Positions 9,186-16,577 of a DNA stretch of 64,000 nt are shown piece after piece. The DNA is from Algorimicrobium sp002414705. GTDB lineage: Bacteria; Bacteroidota; Bacteroidia; Flavobacteriales; Flavobacteriaceae. Under the pieces are notes generated by a model. That model was not told the DNA's origin. It worked only from the letters and a program-made list of their open reading frames with translations, and did no database searches. Positions within the stretch are counted from its first letter, which is position 1, and the number at the start of each line of letters is the position of its first letter. Both the position numbers and the translations under genes were made by a program. Location of the stretch: contig CAXAUF010000002.1 in assembly GCA_963972425.1 (NCBI GenBank), positions 62,001-126,000 on the forward strand, written 5' to 3'.

Positions 9186-9235
9186 AAAAGTCGTTTAACG
9201 TGTTTTCAAATTGGAAACGGTATCAAACGACTTTT
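9186..9235 (-). terminator. Intercistronic hairpin between rpsB and tsf (possible attenuator)
   Basis: Arms AAAAGTCGTTT (9186-9196) and AAACGACTTTT (9225-9235) form an 11-bp stem, with a second inner stem (GTTTTC/GGAAAC) inside. On the minus strand the stem is followed by TTTTTTAAATTT. It could partly terminate transcription after rpsB, or protect the rpsB mRNA end. Confidence 0.6.
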
Positions 9236-9258
9236 CTAGTATTGTTTTACTTAAGTTT

Positions 9259-10032
9259 TTATTCTTCTTCGTCTTTTACAACTTCTTTTTTAGCTGTTTT
9301 TTTCGCTTTTGGAGCATCTTTTTCTGCTTTTGGAGCGTCTTTTTCTGCTTTGCGTTCAGCTAAACCACCAGCAATAGCGGCTGTAACGTGAGATAATACT
9401 TTGTCTATTGATTTAGAAGCATCATCATTTGCTGGAATTACATAATCAACTTGACGTGGGTCAGAGTTGGTATCAACCATAGCAAAGATTGGAATGTTTA
9501 ATTTTTGAGCTTCTGCAATTGCAATGTGTTCACGCTTGATATCTACAACAAATAATGCAGCTGGTAAGCGTGTCATATCTGAAATAGAACCTAAATTCTT
9601 TTCTAATTTAGCACGTTGACGATCTACTTGTAAACGTTCTTTTTTAGATAATGAATTGAAGGTACCATCTTTCTTCATTCTATCAATAGTTGCCATTTTT
9701 TTAACGGCTTTTCTAATAGTAATAAAGTTTGTAAGCATTCCGCCTGGCCATCTTTCTGTAATGTAAGGCATGTTAATATCGGCTGCTTTTTCAGCAACAA
9801 TATCTTTAGCTTGTTTTTTAGTAGCTACAAATAAAATCTTACGACCAGATGCTGCGATTTTGCTTAACGCTTCGCCTGCTTCTTCTATTTTAGCTGCTGT
9901 TTTGTAAAGGTTTATAATATGGATACCGTTACGTTCCATATATACGTAAGGTGCCATGTTTGGATCCCACTTACGTGTTAGGTGACCAAAGTGTACACCT
10001 GCTTCTAATAATTCTTTGACTTCTACTGCCAT
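9259..10032 (-). CDS. rpsB: Small ribosomal subunit protein S2
   Basis: Ribosomal protein of the 30S subunit. I place the start at the ATG at 10032, giving 257 residues beginning MAVEVKELLEAGVHFGH, which matches the S2 family start. The frame stays open upstream to an ATG at 10107, but those 25 residues are not S2-like. Core motifs include RKWDPNMAPYVYMERNGIHI and RWPGGMLTNF. The C-terminal tail is Lys/Glu/Ala-rich and contains a perfect heptad duplication, AEKDAPK twice, encoded by two 21-bp direct repeats (9305-9346). Gene order rplM-rpsI-rpsB-tsf is common in this phylum. I could not find a convincing promoter in the 200-base gap to rpsI. Confidence 0.96.
   Translation of the reverse strand: MAVEVKELLEAGVHFGHLTRKWDPNMAPYVYMERNGIHIINLYKTAAKIEEAGEALSKIAASGRKILFVATKKQAKDIVAEKAADINMPYITERWPGGMLTNFITIRKAVKKMATIDRMKKDGTFNSLSKKERLQVDRQRAKLEKNLGSISDMTRLPAALFVVDIKREHIAIAEAQKLNIPIFAMVDTNSDPRQVDYVIPANDDASKSIDKVLSHVTAAIAGGLAERKAEKDAPKAEKDAPKAKKTAKKEVVKDEEE
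9305..9346. repeat. Two tandem 21-bp repeats in the 3' end of rpsB
   Basis: Copies at 9305-9325 and 9326-9346 differ at one base (cat/cgt). They encode AEKDAPK twice in the basic tail of S2, and are in-frame and harmless to the fold. The unit could change copy number by slippage. Confidence 0.75.
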
Positions 10033-10185
10033 TTTGTAATAGTTTACGTTCTGTTGAATTAGCAATGATTTAGTGGTCTTTTTCTTTTGAAAAATTGCCT
10101 GAACCATTTAGATGCTAAACTAAATCCTGTTTTTACACACGGACAACAATAACTGAGTTATTTTTTTGTTTAAAAATTTCAACCA

Positions 10186-10217
10186 GATTAAGATAACTGA
10201 TAAACAGAATCTTAATC
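10186..10217 (-). terminator. Probable terminator downstream of rpsI
   Basis: 9-bp stem GATTAAGAT (10186-10194) and ATCTTAATC (10209-10217) with a 14-base loop, just past the rpsI stop at 10233. On the minus strand it is followed by an imperfect T-rich tract (GGTTGAAATTTTT), so termination may be partial. Confidence 0.45.
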
Positions 10218-10232
10218 GAGTTGAGGATAATA

Positions 10233-10619
10233 TTAACGTTTAGAGAATTGGAATTTCTTACGCGCTTTCTTCTGACCGAATTTCTTACGCTCCACCATTC
10301 TTGGATCTCTAGTTAACAAGCCTTCTGGCTTTAATGTTAATCTGTTTTCTGGATCTAACTCGCACATAGCACGAGATAAACCTAAACGGATTGCTTCAGC
10401 TTGACCTGTAATACCACCTCCATATACATTTACTGTAATATCAAAGTTGCCATCATTGTTAGTCATAACTAAAGGTTGGTTTACTTTGTACTGCAATGTT
10501 GCAGTCGGAAAATAAACCGTCATGTCTTTTTTATTAATCGTAATCTTGCCAGTTCCCTGAGCAACATATACACGAGCAACAGCCGTCTTTCTACGGCCAA
10601 TTTTGTGAATTACTTCCAT
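10233..10619 (-). CDS. rpsI: Small ribosomal subunit protein S9
   Basis: 30S ribosomal protein whose basic C-terminal tail reaches the P-site tRNA anticodon. The protein has 128 residues, starting MEVIHKIGRRKTAVARVY and ending in KKFQFSKR, the conserved Arg-terminated tail. The GGGITGQAEAIRLGLSRA motif lies near residue 67. Its ATG overlaps the rplM stop codon by one base (TAATG), so translation is probably coupled to L13, as expected for the conserved rplM-rpsI pair. Confidence 0.98.
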   Translation of the reverse strand: MEVIHKIGRRKTAVARVYVAQGTGKITINKKDMTVYFPTATLQYKVNQPLVMTNNDGNFDITVNVYGGGITGQAEAIRLGLSRAMCELDPENRLTLKPEGLLTRDPRMVERKKFGQKKARKKFQFSKR

Positions 10620-11074
10620 TAATTGAATTCGTTTAAATTAATTGTTTTAGGCTTTTGAGCAGCATGCGTGTGCTCTGAACCAACAACAACGTTAAGGTTA
10701 CGGAATAAATCGGCACCTAATTTGTTTTTAGGTAACATTCCTTTTACTGATTTTTCTACTAATCTTGCTGGATCTTTTCCAAACAATTCAGTAGCAGTTA
10801 AACTTCTTTGTCCACCTGGATAACCTGTGTGACGGATATATGTTTTATCTGTCCACTTGTTTCCTGTCAAGTTGATTTTTTCGGAATTGATAACAATTAC
10901 GTTATCACCGCAATCAACGTGTGGTGTGAAGTTAGGCTTATGTTTTCCTCTTAAAAGTTTTGCAACTTTAGAAGCTAAACGGCCTAATGTTTGACCTTCA
11001 GCGTCAACTAAAACCCACTCTTTATTAACAGTAGCTTTGTTGGCTGAAATCGTTTTGTAGCTTATTGTGTCCAC
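10619..11074 (-). CDS. rplM: Large ribosomal subunit protein L13
   Basis: Early-assembly 50S ribosomal protein. The 151-residue sequence contains WVLVDAEGQTLGRLASKVA (residues 21-39), HKPNFTPHVDCGDNVIVIN and the GMLPKNKLG motif near residue 111, all typical of L13. It is the first gene of the rplM-rpsI unit. A consensus promoter lies at 11122-11152, leaving a leader of about 40 bases that includes a small CTCTTT/AAAGAG palindrome near 11110. Whether that leader is regulatory cannot be told from one sequence. Confidence 0.98.
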   Translation of the reverse strand: MDTISYKTISANKATVNKEWVLVDAEGQTLGRLASKVAKLLRGKHKPNFTPHVDCGDNVIVINSEKINLTGNKWTDKTYIRHTGYPGGQRSLTATELFGKDPARLVEKSVKGMLPKNKLGADLFRNLNVVVGSEHTHAAQKPKTINLNEFN

Positions 11075-11121
11075 ACTTATTAATTTTACTTATTAAACAT
11101 TCCTCTCTTTAAAAGAGTTTG

Positions 11122-11152
11122 CAAATTTACGATTATATATTTGATTACCAAA
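11122..11152 (-). promoter_or_regulatory. Consensus promoter of rplM-rpsI
   Basis: On the minus strand TTTG (11152-11149), exactly 19 bp, then TAAATTTG (11129-11122). This is one of the cleanest matches in the window to the Bacteroidota housekeeping promoter. The sequence from 11153 to 11280 shows nothing else I recognise. Confidence 0.75.
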
Positions 11153-11280
11153 TAGTGTGCTGAGTTATTTTTGATAACTTTGTTTATATCTTTTTTGGGT
11201 TTGGTTTAGGTAGTAAAATATGATCGTTTAGTTATTTGAATTGGGAAGAGGATTTAGGATGCCAAATGTATAGGAGAATA

Positions 11281-11334
11281 AAAAAATGGATTTTGTATGA
11301 AAAGAGGTTTTTACTCCTTTTAAACAAAATCCAT
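11281..11334 (-). terminator. Long intrinsic terminator downstream of the small basic peptide gene
   Basis: ATGGATTTTGT (11286-11296) and ACAAAATCCAT (11324-11334) form an 11-bp outer stem, and AAAAG/CTTTT with neighbouring bases extend it inward. On the minus strand the stem is followed by TTTTTTTATT. It lies just beyond the stop of the 32-residue gene at 11360 and is strong support that this gene is transcribed. Confidence 0.8.
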
Positions 11335-11359
11335 ACTATGTGTTGTAACGCTTTAAGGC

Positions 11360-11458
11360 TTATTTACCTTTTTTCAATCGCTTTTCAGCCTTTTTCTCTT
11401 TAGCTGTTTTTGCGGGTTCTTTTTTTACGTTTTTTTTTGCGTCTTGACTTTTTGCCAT
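11360..11458 (-). CDS. Small lysine-rich basic protein, 32 residues
   Basis: A short frame from ATG 11458 to TAA 11360 encodes a 32-residue peptide beginning MAKSQDAKKNVKKEPAKTAK and ending RLKKGK. About 45% of residues are Lys or Arg and there are no hydrophobic stretches, so it is cytoplasmic and probably binds nucleic acid or is disordered. I believe similar tiny basic proteins recur in Flavobacteriaceae, but I cannot confirm a family here. Support comes from the coding-like composition, its position between polA and rplM, and a dedicated strong terminator directly downstream. The function is unknown. Confidence 0.6.
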   Translation of the reverse strand: MAKSQDAKKNVKKEPAKTAKEKKAEKRLKKGK

Positions 11459-11602
11459 GATAGTTTGTTTTATATTAATTCTAATACCAATTCAAAATGG
11501 ATGAATTAGCTGAATACTAATGTAAGCAAATTTTATATGTGTATTTTCATTTCACTATTTTTTAATTAAAATATGTTCTGAACGCTGAACCTAATCCCGC
11601 TT

Positions 11603-14455
11603 CTAATGCGCCTCCAACCAATTATCGCCTGCATCCATGTCTACATCTAATGGAACTGATAGGGTGAAAGCACTTTCCATTTCGGTTTTAACCAGTGTTT
11701 TAATGGTTTCTAATTCGGGTTTGTAGACATCAAAAACCAATTCGTCATGTACTTGTAAAAGCATTTTGGACTTGTAATTGCCATCGTTTAATTTTTTGTA
11801 AATTTTAATCATGGCAATTTTAATAATATCAGCAGCAGATCCTTGTATAGGTGCATTTACTGCATTTCGTTCGGCTGCACCACGAACAACAGCATTTCTA
11901 GAATTAATATCTTTTAAATATCTGCGTCTGCCTAAAACGGTTTGCACATACCCATGATCGCGAGCAAAATCGACTTGCGTTCCCATATACCGTTTCAGCT
12001 TTGGGTAGGTTTCATAATAGGTGTCAATCAATTCTTTGGCTTCAGTTCTGTTTAAATCCGTTTGATTGCTTAAACCAAAAGCCGACACACCATATATAAT
12101 TCCAAAATTGACCGTTTTAGCGTTGCTTCGCTGTTCGCGAGTGACTTCATCAAGCGGTACATTGAAAACTTTAGAAGCGGTTGATGCATGAATATCTTCA
12201 CCATTTTTAAAGGCTTCAATCATGGTCTCTTCTTCGCTTAAAGCAGCTATAATGCGCAGTTCAATTTGGCTGTAATCGGCAGCTAATAAGGTGTATTCCT
12301 TGTTTCTTGGCACGAATGCCTTTCTTACTTGTCGTCCACGTTCGGTACGAATTGGAATATTCTGTAGATTCGGATTGTTACTACTCAATCTGCCAGTAGC
12401 TGCAACGGTTTGCATATAATCCGTATGTACGCGTCCTGTAGATGGTTCCACTTGAAGTGGTAAGGCATCTACATAGGTGCTTTTTAATTTTGAAAGCCCA
12501 CGGAAATCTAAAATACTCTGAATAATTTCATGGTCTTTGGCTAAATAACTCAAAATTTCTTCACCTGTAGCATATTGACCTGTTTTGGTTTTTTTGGGTT
12601 TTGCTACCAATTTCATTTTATCAAATAAAATATCGCCTAACTGTTTTGGTGAGGCGATGTTAAATTCTTCACCAGCTTCGGTGTATATTTTTTGTTCCAA
12701 ATCGGCAATATCTGAATTCAGTTGATCGGATAAGGAATTTAAAAAATCGGTATCTAAATTTATGCCTTCTAATTCCATCGCAGCTAAAACGCGAAGCAGT
12801 GGAATTTCAATATCATCAAATAATTTTTGGGTATTGGCTTCGCCGAGTTCATTGGTGAAAAGTTCTTTTAATTGCAGGGTAATATCAGCATCTTCAACCG
12901 CATATTCCGTTTGAGTTTCCAAAGGCACATCTCGCATGCTTTTCTGGTTTTTACCTTTCTTACCAATAAGTGTTTCTATAGAAATAGGTGAATAATTCAA
13001 ATAGGTTTCAGCTAAAACATCCATATTATGTCGCATATCTGGATTTATTAGATAATGTGCCAACATGGTATCAAACAATTTACCTTTTACCATAATATTA
13101 TATTTGGCAAGAACTTTAATATCATACTTTAAATTCTGACCAATTTTTTCAATGGCTTCATTCTCGAAAAATGGACGTAAGGCTTCAAGCAATTCTTGTG
13201 CTTCGTCTTTGTTCTCTGAAAATGGTAGATAAAATCCTTTGCCAATTTCCCATGAAAACGCAATACCAACGAGTTCGGCTGTTAGCGGATTGAGGCCAGT
13301 TGTTTCGGTATCAAAACAAACCGATTTCTGATTCATCAAATTTGTTATGAATAATTTAGTTGCCATGCCAGGCGAAATACTTTGATAAAAATGCGATGTG
13401 GTTTCAGCTGTTTTTCTGGTAAATTCGTTAGTTGTTTCCGTTTCAGAAACACTTGAAGGATCGCCTCCAAAGAGCGAAAATTGTCCAGCTCCAGCGGAAG
13501 CTGATTCTTTGGGTGTCACTTTATTTTCTGGCGTTGCTGTTGTTGGTTCTATGGCAATGTCATCCGATTGAACCGCAAAGGTTTTTACAAAATTATCAAT
13601 TAATCGTCTGAACTCTAATTCTTGAAAAATTTCTGTGACTTTGGCAACATCTGGCTGGTCTAGTTCAAAATCTTTCGCATCAAATGTTACAGGAACATCT
13701 AACATAATAGTTGCGAGTTTTTTAGAAAGTAAGCCCAATTCTTTAGCACCTTCCACTTTTTCTTTCATTTTACCTTTTAGCTCATGGGTATTTGCCAAAA
13801 GACCTTCCATGCTACCATAGGCTTTAATAAATTTTTTAGCGGTTTTTTCACCAACACCTGGTAACCCTGGGATATTATCAGACGCATCACCCATCATTCC
13901 TAAAAAGTCAATCACTTGTTCGGGACGCTCGACTTCAAATTTTTTCTGAACTTCAGGAATTCCCCAAACTTCATAACCACCACCAAAGGATTTTGGTCGG
14001 TACATAAAAATATTTTCGGAAACTAATTGGGCAAAATCCTTATCAGGTGTTACCATAAAGGTTTGATAGCCTTCTTTTTCAGCTTGTTTGGAAAGCGTTC
14101 CTATAACGTCATCGGCTTCAAAACCTTCTTTTACCATAATAGGAATGTGCATGGCTTTTAAAATTTCCAAAATATAAGGAATAGCCACTTTAATGCCTTC
14201 TGGCGTTTCATCACGATTGGCTTTGTAGGCTTCAAACATTTCCACACGATCTGCACTTCCGCCTTTATCAAAACAAACCGCTAAATGATCTGGTCGTTCG
14301 CGCTTAATGACGTCTAAAAGAGAATTCATAAAACCCATAATAGCCGACGTATCGGTTCCTTTGGAATTGATTCGAGGGTTTTTTATAAACGCATAATAGC
14401 CACGGAAAATTAAGGCATAAGCGTCAACTAGAAAAAGACGTTTTTGATCTGACAT
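11603..14455 (-). CDS. polA: DNA polymerase I
   Basis: Repair and Okazaki-fragment polymerase of 950 residues with all three domains. The 5'-3' exonuclease occupies about residues 1-300 (LFLVDAYALIFRGYYAF, the EADDVIGTL acidic cluster and a GVGEKTAKKFI helix-hairpin-helix). The 3'-5' exonuclease occupies about 365-545. The proofreading residues look intact: FDTETTGL at Asp382, then IGQNLKYD and YAVEDAD. The polymerase domain has motif A (DYSQIELRI) and motif C (QVHDELVFD). The gene is divergent from the isoaspartyl peptidase gene, with a TAGATTTG promoter element upstream. Confidence 0.98.
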   Translation of the reverse strand: MSDQKRLFLVDAYALIFRGYYAFIKNPRINSKGTDTSAIMGFMNSLLDVIKRERPDHLAVCFDKGGSADRVEMFEAYKANRDETPEGIKVAIPYILEILKAMHIPIMVKEGFEADDVIGTLSKQAEKEGYQTFMVTPDKDFAQLVSENIFMYRPKSFGGGYEVWGIPEVQKKFEVERPEQVIDFLGMMGDASDNIPGLPGVGEKTAKKFIKAYGSMEGLLANTHELKGKMKEKVEGAKELGLLSKKLATIMLDVPVTFDAKDFELDQPDVAKVTEIFQELEFRRLIDNFVKTFAVQSDDIAIEPTTATPENKVTPKESASAGAGQFSLFGGDPSSVSETETTNEFTRKTAETTSHFYQSISPGMATKLFITNLMNQKSVCFDTETTGLNPLTAELVGIAFSWEIGKGFYLPFSENKDEAQELLEALRPFFENEAIEKIGQNLKYDIKVLAKYNIMVKGKLFDTMLAHYLINPDMRHNMDVLAETYLNYSPISIETLIGKKGKNQKSMRDVPLETQTEYAVEDADITLQLKELFTNELGEANTQKLFDDIEIPLLRVLAAMELEGINLDTDFLNSLSDQLNSDIADLEQKIYTEAGEEFNIASPKQLGDILFDKMKLVAKPKKTKTGQYATGEEILSYLAKDHEIIQSILDFRGLSKLKSTYVDALPLQVEPSTGRVHTDYMQTVAATGRLSSNNPNLQNIPIRTERGRQVRKAFVPRNKEYTLLAADYSQIELRIIAALSEEETMIEAFKNGEDIHASTASKVFNVPLDEVTREQRSNAKTVNFGIIYGVSAFGLSNQTDLNRTEAKELIDTYYETYPKLKRYMGTQVDFARDHGYVQTVLGRRRYLKDINSRNAVVRGAAERNAVNAPIQGSAADIIKIAMIKIYKKLNDGNYKSKMLLQVHDELVFDVYKPELETIKTLVKTEMESAFTLSVPLDVDMDAGDNWLEAH

Positions 14456-14477
14456 TGGTTTGTTTTTGTAAGAACAT

Positions 14478-14485
14478 CAAATCTA
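14478..14485 (-). promoter_or_regulatory. Likely -7 element of the polA promoter
   Basis: On the minus strand TAGATTTG, an exact TAnnTTTG match, 23 bases before the polA ATG. A matching -33 TTG is not obvious. Confidence 0.4.
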
Positions 14486-14556
14486 CAAAAAGTTATGCTT
14501 TTTTATACGGCATTTCATTTTCTATTTGTAATTTCCCAAAGTTAAAAAACATATAG

Positions 14557-15486
14557 ATGAATACATTTTCAATAGCCATACATGGTGGAGCAGGAACGTT
14601 GGTAAAAGGGATGATGACACCCGAACTAGAATGGCAATACAAACAGGCTTTAAAAGCTGCTTTGGATGCTGGTTATGACGTATTAGAGTCTGGAGGAACT
14701 GCAGTTGATGCTGTAGAAAAGTCGGTTATGATTTTGGAGAATTCGCATTTATTCAATGCAGGAAAAGGGAGTGTTTTTACTGCTGAAGAAACCCACGAAA
14801 TGGATGCGTGCATTATGGACGGAAAGACCTTGAACGCAGGTGCAGTGAGTTTAATTTCGGGCATTAAAAATCCGATTAGTCTAGCAAAAGATGTCATGGA
14901 GAAAAGTGAGCATGTGTTTTTAGCAGGCGAAGGTGCTATGCGTTTTGCCAAAGAATTGGATTATAAATTAGAAGATGACAGCTATTTTTATGACGACTTT
15001 AGACATAAACAATGGTTGGAAATCAAAGATACAGATAGTTTTCAATTAGACCATGCCAAAAAGAAAGACTCTAAATTCGGAACCGTTGGAGCAGTAGCCT
15101 GCGATAAAAATGGAAACATTGCAGCAGCAACATCTACAGGTGGTATGACCAATAAAAAATGGGGACGCGTAGGCGATAGTCCTATGGTTGGTGCTGGGAA
15201 TTATGCCAATAACAAAACCTGTGCGATTTCCTGTACGGGAAGTGGTGAGTTTTTTATTCGTGGTGTGGTGGCTTATGATGTGGCCTGTTTAATAGAACAT
15301 AAAAATATGAGTCTGCAAGATGCTTCAAACGAAGTCATCAACAAACGTATTTTGGAATTAGGTGGCGATGGTGGCTTAATTGCCGTTGATGCCAAAGGAA
15401 ATATTGCTATGCCGTTTAATACGGAAGGGATGTATCGTGGGCAAAAATCATCTTTAGGTGTTGATGAAATTTCTATTTATAAATAA
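14557..15486 (+). CDS. iaaA: Isoaspartyl peptidase / plant-type L-asparaginase (Ntn-hydrolase)
   Basis: Self-cleaving N-terminal-nucleophile hydrolase that releases aspartate from beta-aspartyl dipeptides, and often from asparagine. The 309 residues include the N-terminal IAIHGGAGTL signature and the FNAGKGSVFT loop. The autocleavage site is at Gly175-Thr176 (KFGTVGAVA); Thr176 becomes the nucleophile of the beta subunit. The substrate-binding GRVGDSPMVGAG and CTGSGE motifs follow. There is no signal peptide, so it is cytoplasmic, unlike the glycosylasparaginase at 20706. Next to cphB and cphA, its likely role is to split the beta-Asp-Arg dipeptides that cyanophycinase releases. E. coli IaaA and cyanobacterial homologues have this activity; here it is inference from context. 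Confidence 0.9.
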   Translation: MNTFSIAIHGGAGTLVKGMMTPELEWQYKQALKAALDAGYDVLESGGTAVDAVEKSVMILENSHLFNAGKGSVFTAEETHEMDACIMDGKTLNAGAVSLISGIKNPISLAKDVMEKSEHVFLAGEGAMRFAKELDYKLEDDSYFYDDFRHKQWLEIKDTDSFQLDHAKKKDSKFGTVGAVACDKNGNIAAATSTGGMTNKKWGRVGDSPMVGAGNYANNKTCAISCTGSGEFFIRGVVAYDVACLIEHKNMSLQDASNEVINKRILELGGDGGLIAVDAKGNIAMPFNTEGMYRGQKSSLGVDEISIYK

Positions 15487-15539
15487 GAAAATCCCTTCGT
15501 AAAAAGGGACCTCTTTTATGTTTGATTTATGTTACTTCG

Positions 15540-15595
15540 CCTGCCTGTCAACAGGTAGGAGTGTTCCGAGTTTTTACTGGGAATGTATCGAGAAC
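15540..15595. repeat. Dispersed intergenic palindromic element (copy 1)
   Basis: Between the convergent iaaA and cphB genes lie two hairpins. CCTGCCTG (15540-15547) pairs with CAGGTAGG (15552-15559) with one mismatch. TTCCgAGT (15564-15571) pairs with ACTgGGAA (15576-15583), followed by TGTATCGAGAA. The second half matches a copy at 27830-27862. Upstream, TCCCTT/AAGGGA at about 15492-15509 is a weak terminator-like hairpin for iaaA. Confidence 0.6.
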
Positions 15596-16464
15596 TAAAT
15601 AAAAGGTGCTTCAATAGGTAAAACTTTTACTTGGCGTTTGCTAATGTCGTATTGGTCGCCATTAGAAAGTACATGGACGGTTAAATTTGCCATTGTCATA
15701 GGTGTTCCTGCTTCTAATACTCTTTCGTTATTATGCGTTAGATTCTTCCCGTCAAAAACTATCACCATTCCAGATCCAATAACGGTACAGGTATTTCCGT
15801 TTATAATAATCATTCCGGTATCTTCGGCTAAACCAAAACCTATTAAGGTTGGAAATTTGGCAACAGCTTCAGAAATACGTCCAAAACGACCACGTTGAAT
15901 AAAATGTGTATCAATTATCAATTCAGGAATTAAACCTAATCCTTTTCGCATTTTCACAGCACCTTTTAAAAAGGCTTTAGCAGCACTACCACCAGAAACC
16001 ATTTCTTCTGCCATCATCATGGCACCTGCACTGGTTCCAGCAATTACAAATCCAGCATCCGTTTTGTAACGTTCTAATAAAATATTATGAATTGTTGAGC
16101 CACCAATATATTTAGATATTTTAGACTGATCGCCTCCTGAAAACATGATACAGTCGGCAGTTTCAATATGCTTAATAAAATCTGCTTTTTCAGAATCTTC
16201 TTGGGATCTGATATCTAAAACCGTAACATTATTACAGCCTAAAGTAGCAAAAGCGGTTAAATAATTTTCGCCAACTTCTATAGGAATACTTGATGCCGTT
16301 GGAATAACAATAATTTTGGCATTTGGTCCTCCAGCTTCTTCAACAACATGGGCTAGAATACCTTCTTCAATATAATCGAGTCTGTGAATTTCATCATCTT
16401 CAAATCCTTTATCTTCATTTCCACCAATAGGAATTAGTGTCCCTTTTACTTGTAGCATACTCAT
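15595..16464 (-). CDS. cphB: Cyanophycinase
   Basis: Serine peptidase of family S51 that degrades the storage polymer cyanophycin to beta-Asp-Arg dipeptides. The 289-residue protein has the nucleophile elbow GTSAGA with Ser145, a GGDQSK motif near residue 110, and ELIIDTHFIQRGRFGR around residues 196-211. The latter carries the His and substrate-pocket residues expected in CphB. There is no signal peptide, so it acts on internal polymer rather than as the exported CphE type. It is divergent from cphA with a 113-base gap that holds a palindrome and promoter elements for both genes. A second in-frame ATG two codons in (16458) is an equally good start. Confidence 0.94.
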   Translation of the reverse strand: MSMLQVKGTLIPIGGNEDKGFEDDEIHRLDYIEEGILAHVVEEAGGPNAKIIVIPTASSIPIEVGENYLTAFATLGCNNVTVLDIRSQEDSEKADFIKHIETADCIMFSGGDQSKISKYIGGSTIHNILLERYKTDAGFVIAGTSAGAMMMAEEMVSGGSAAKAFLKGAVKMRKGLGLIPELIIDTHFIQRGRFGRISEAVAKFPTLIGFGLAEDTGMIIINGNTCTVIGSGMVIVFDGKNLTHNNERVLEAGTPMTMANLTVHVLSNGDQYDISKRQVKVLPIEAPFI

Positions 16465-16503
16465 TAATTTGCTGTTATATTATGATTATACAAAATCAGA
16501 TTG

Positions 16504-16541
16504 CAAAACTAAACTTATTTAGTTAAAAAATTCTATATTTA
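16504..16541. promoter_or_regulatory. Divergent cphB/cphA promoter region with palindrome
   Basis: The minus strand has TAGTTTTG (16511-16504), a TAnnTTTG match 40 bases before cphB. The plus strand has TATATTTA (16534-16541), one base from consensus and 37 bases before cphA. A perfect palindrome AACTAAA (16507-16513) / TTTAGTT (16518-16524) overlaps the cphB element, so a regulator bound there could control one or both genes. Confidence 0.4.
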
Positions 16542-16577
16542 TCACTATTCATTTTCCAACCTAAAATAACACTTTAC

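Noticed and set aside
10033..10107. Upstream extension of rpsB to an earlier ATG
   Set aside because: The extra 25 residues do not resemble S2, whereas the ATG at 10032 gives the conserved family start.
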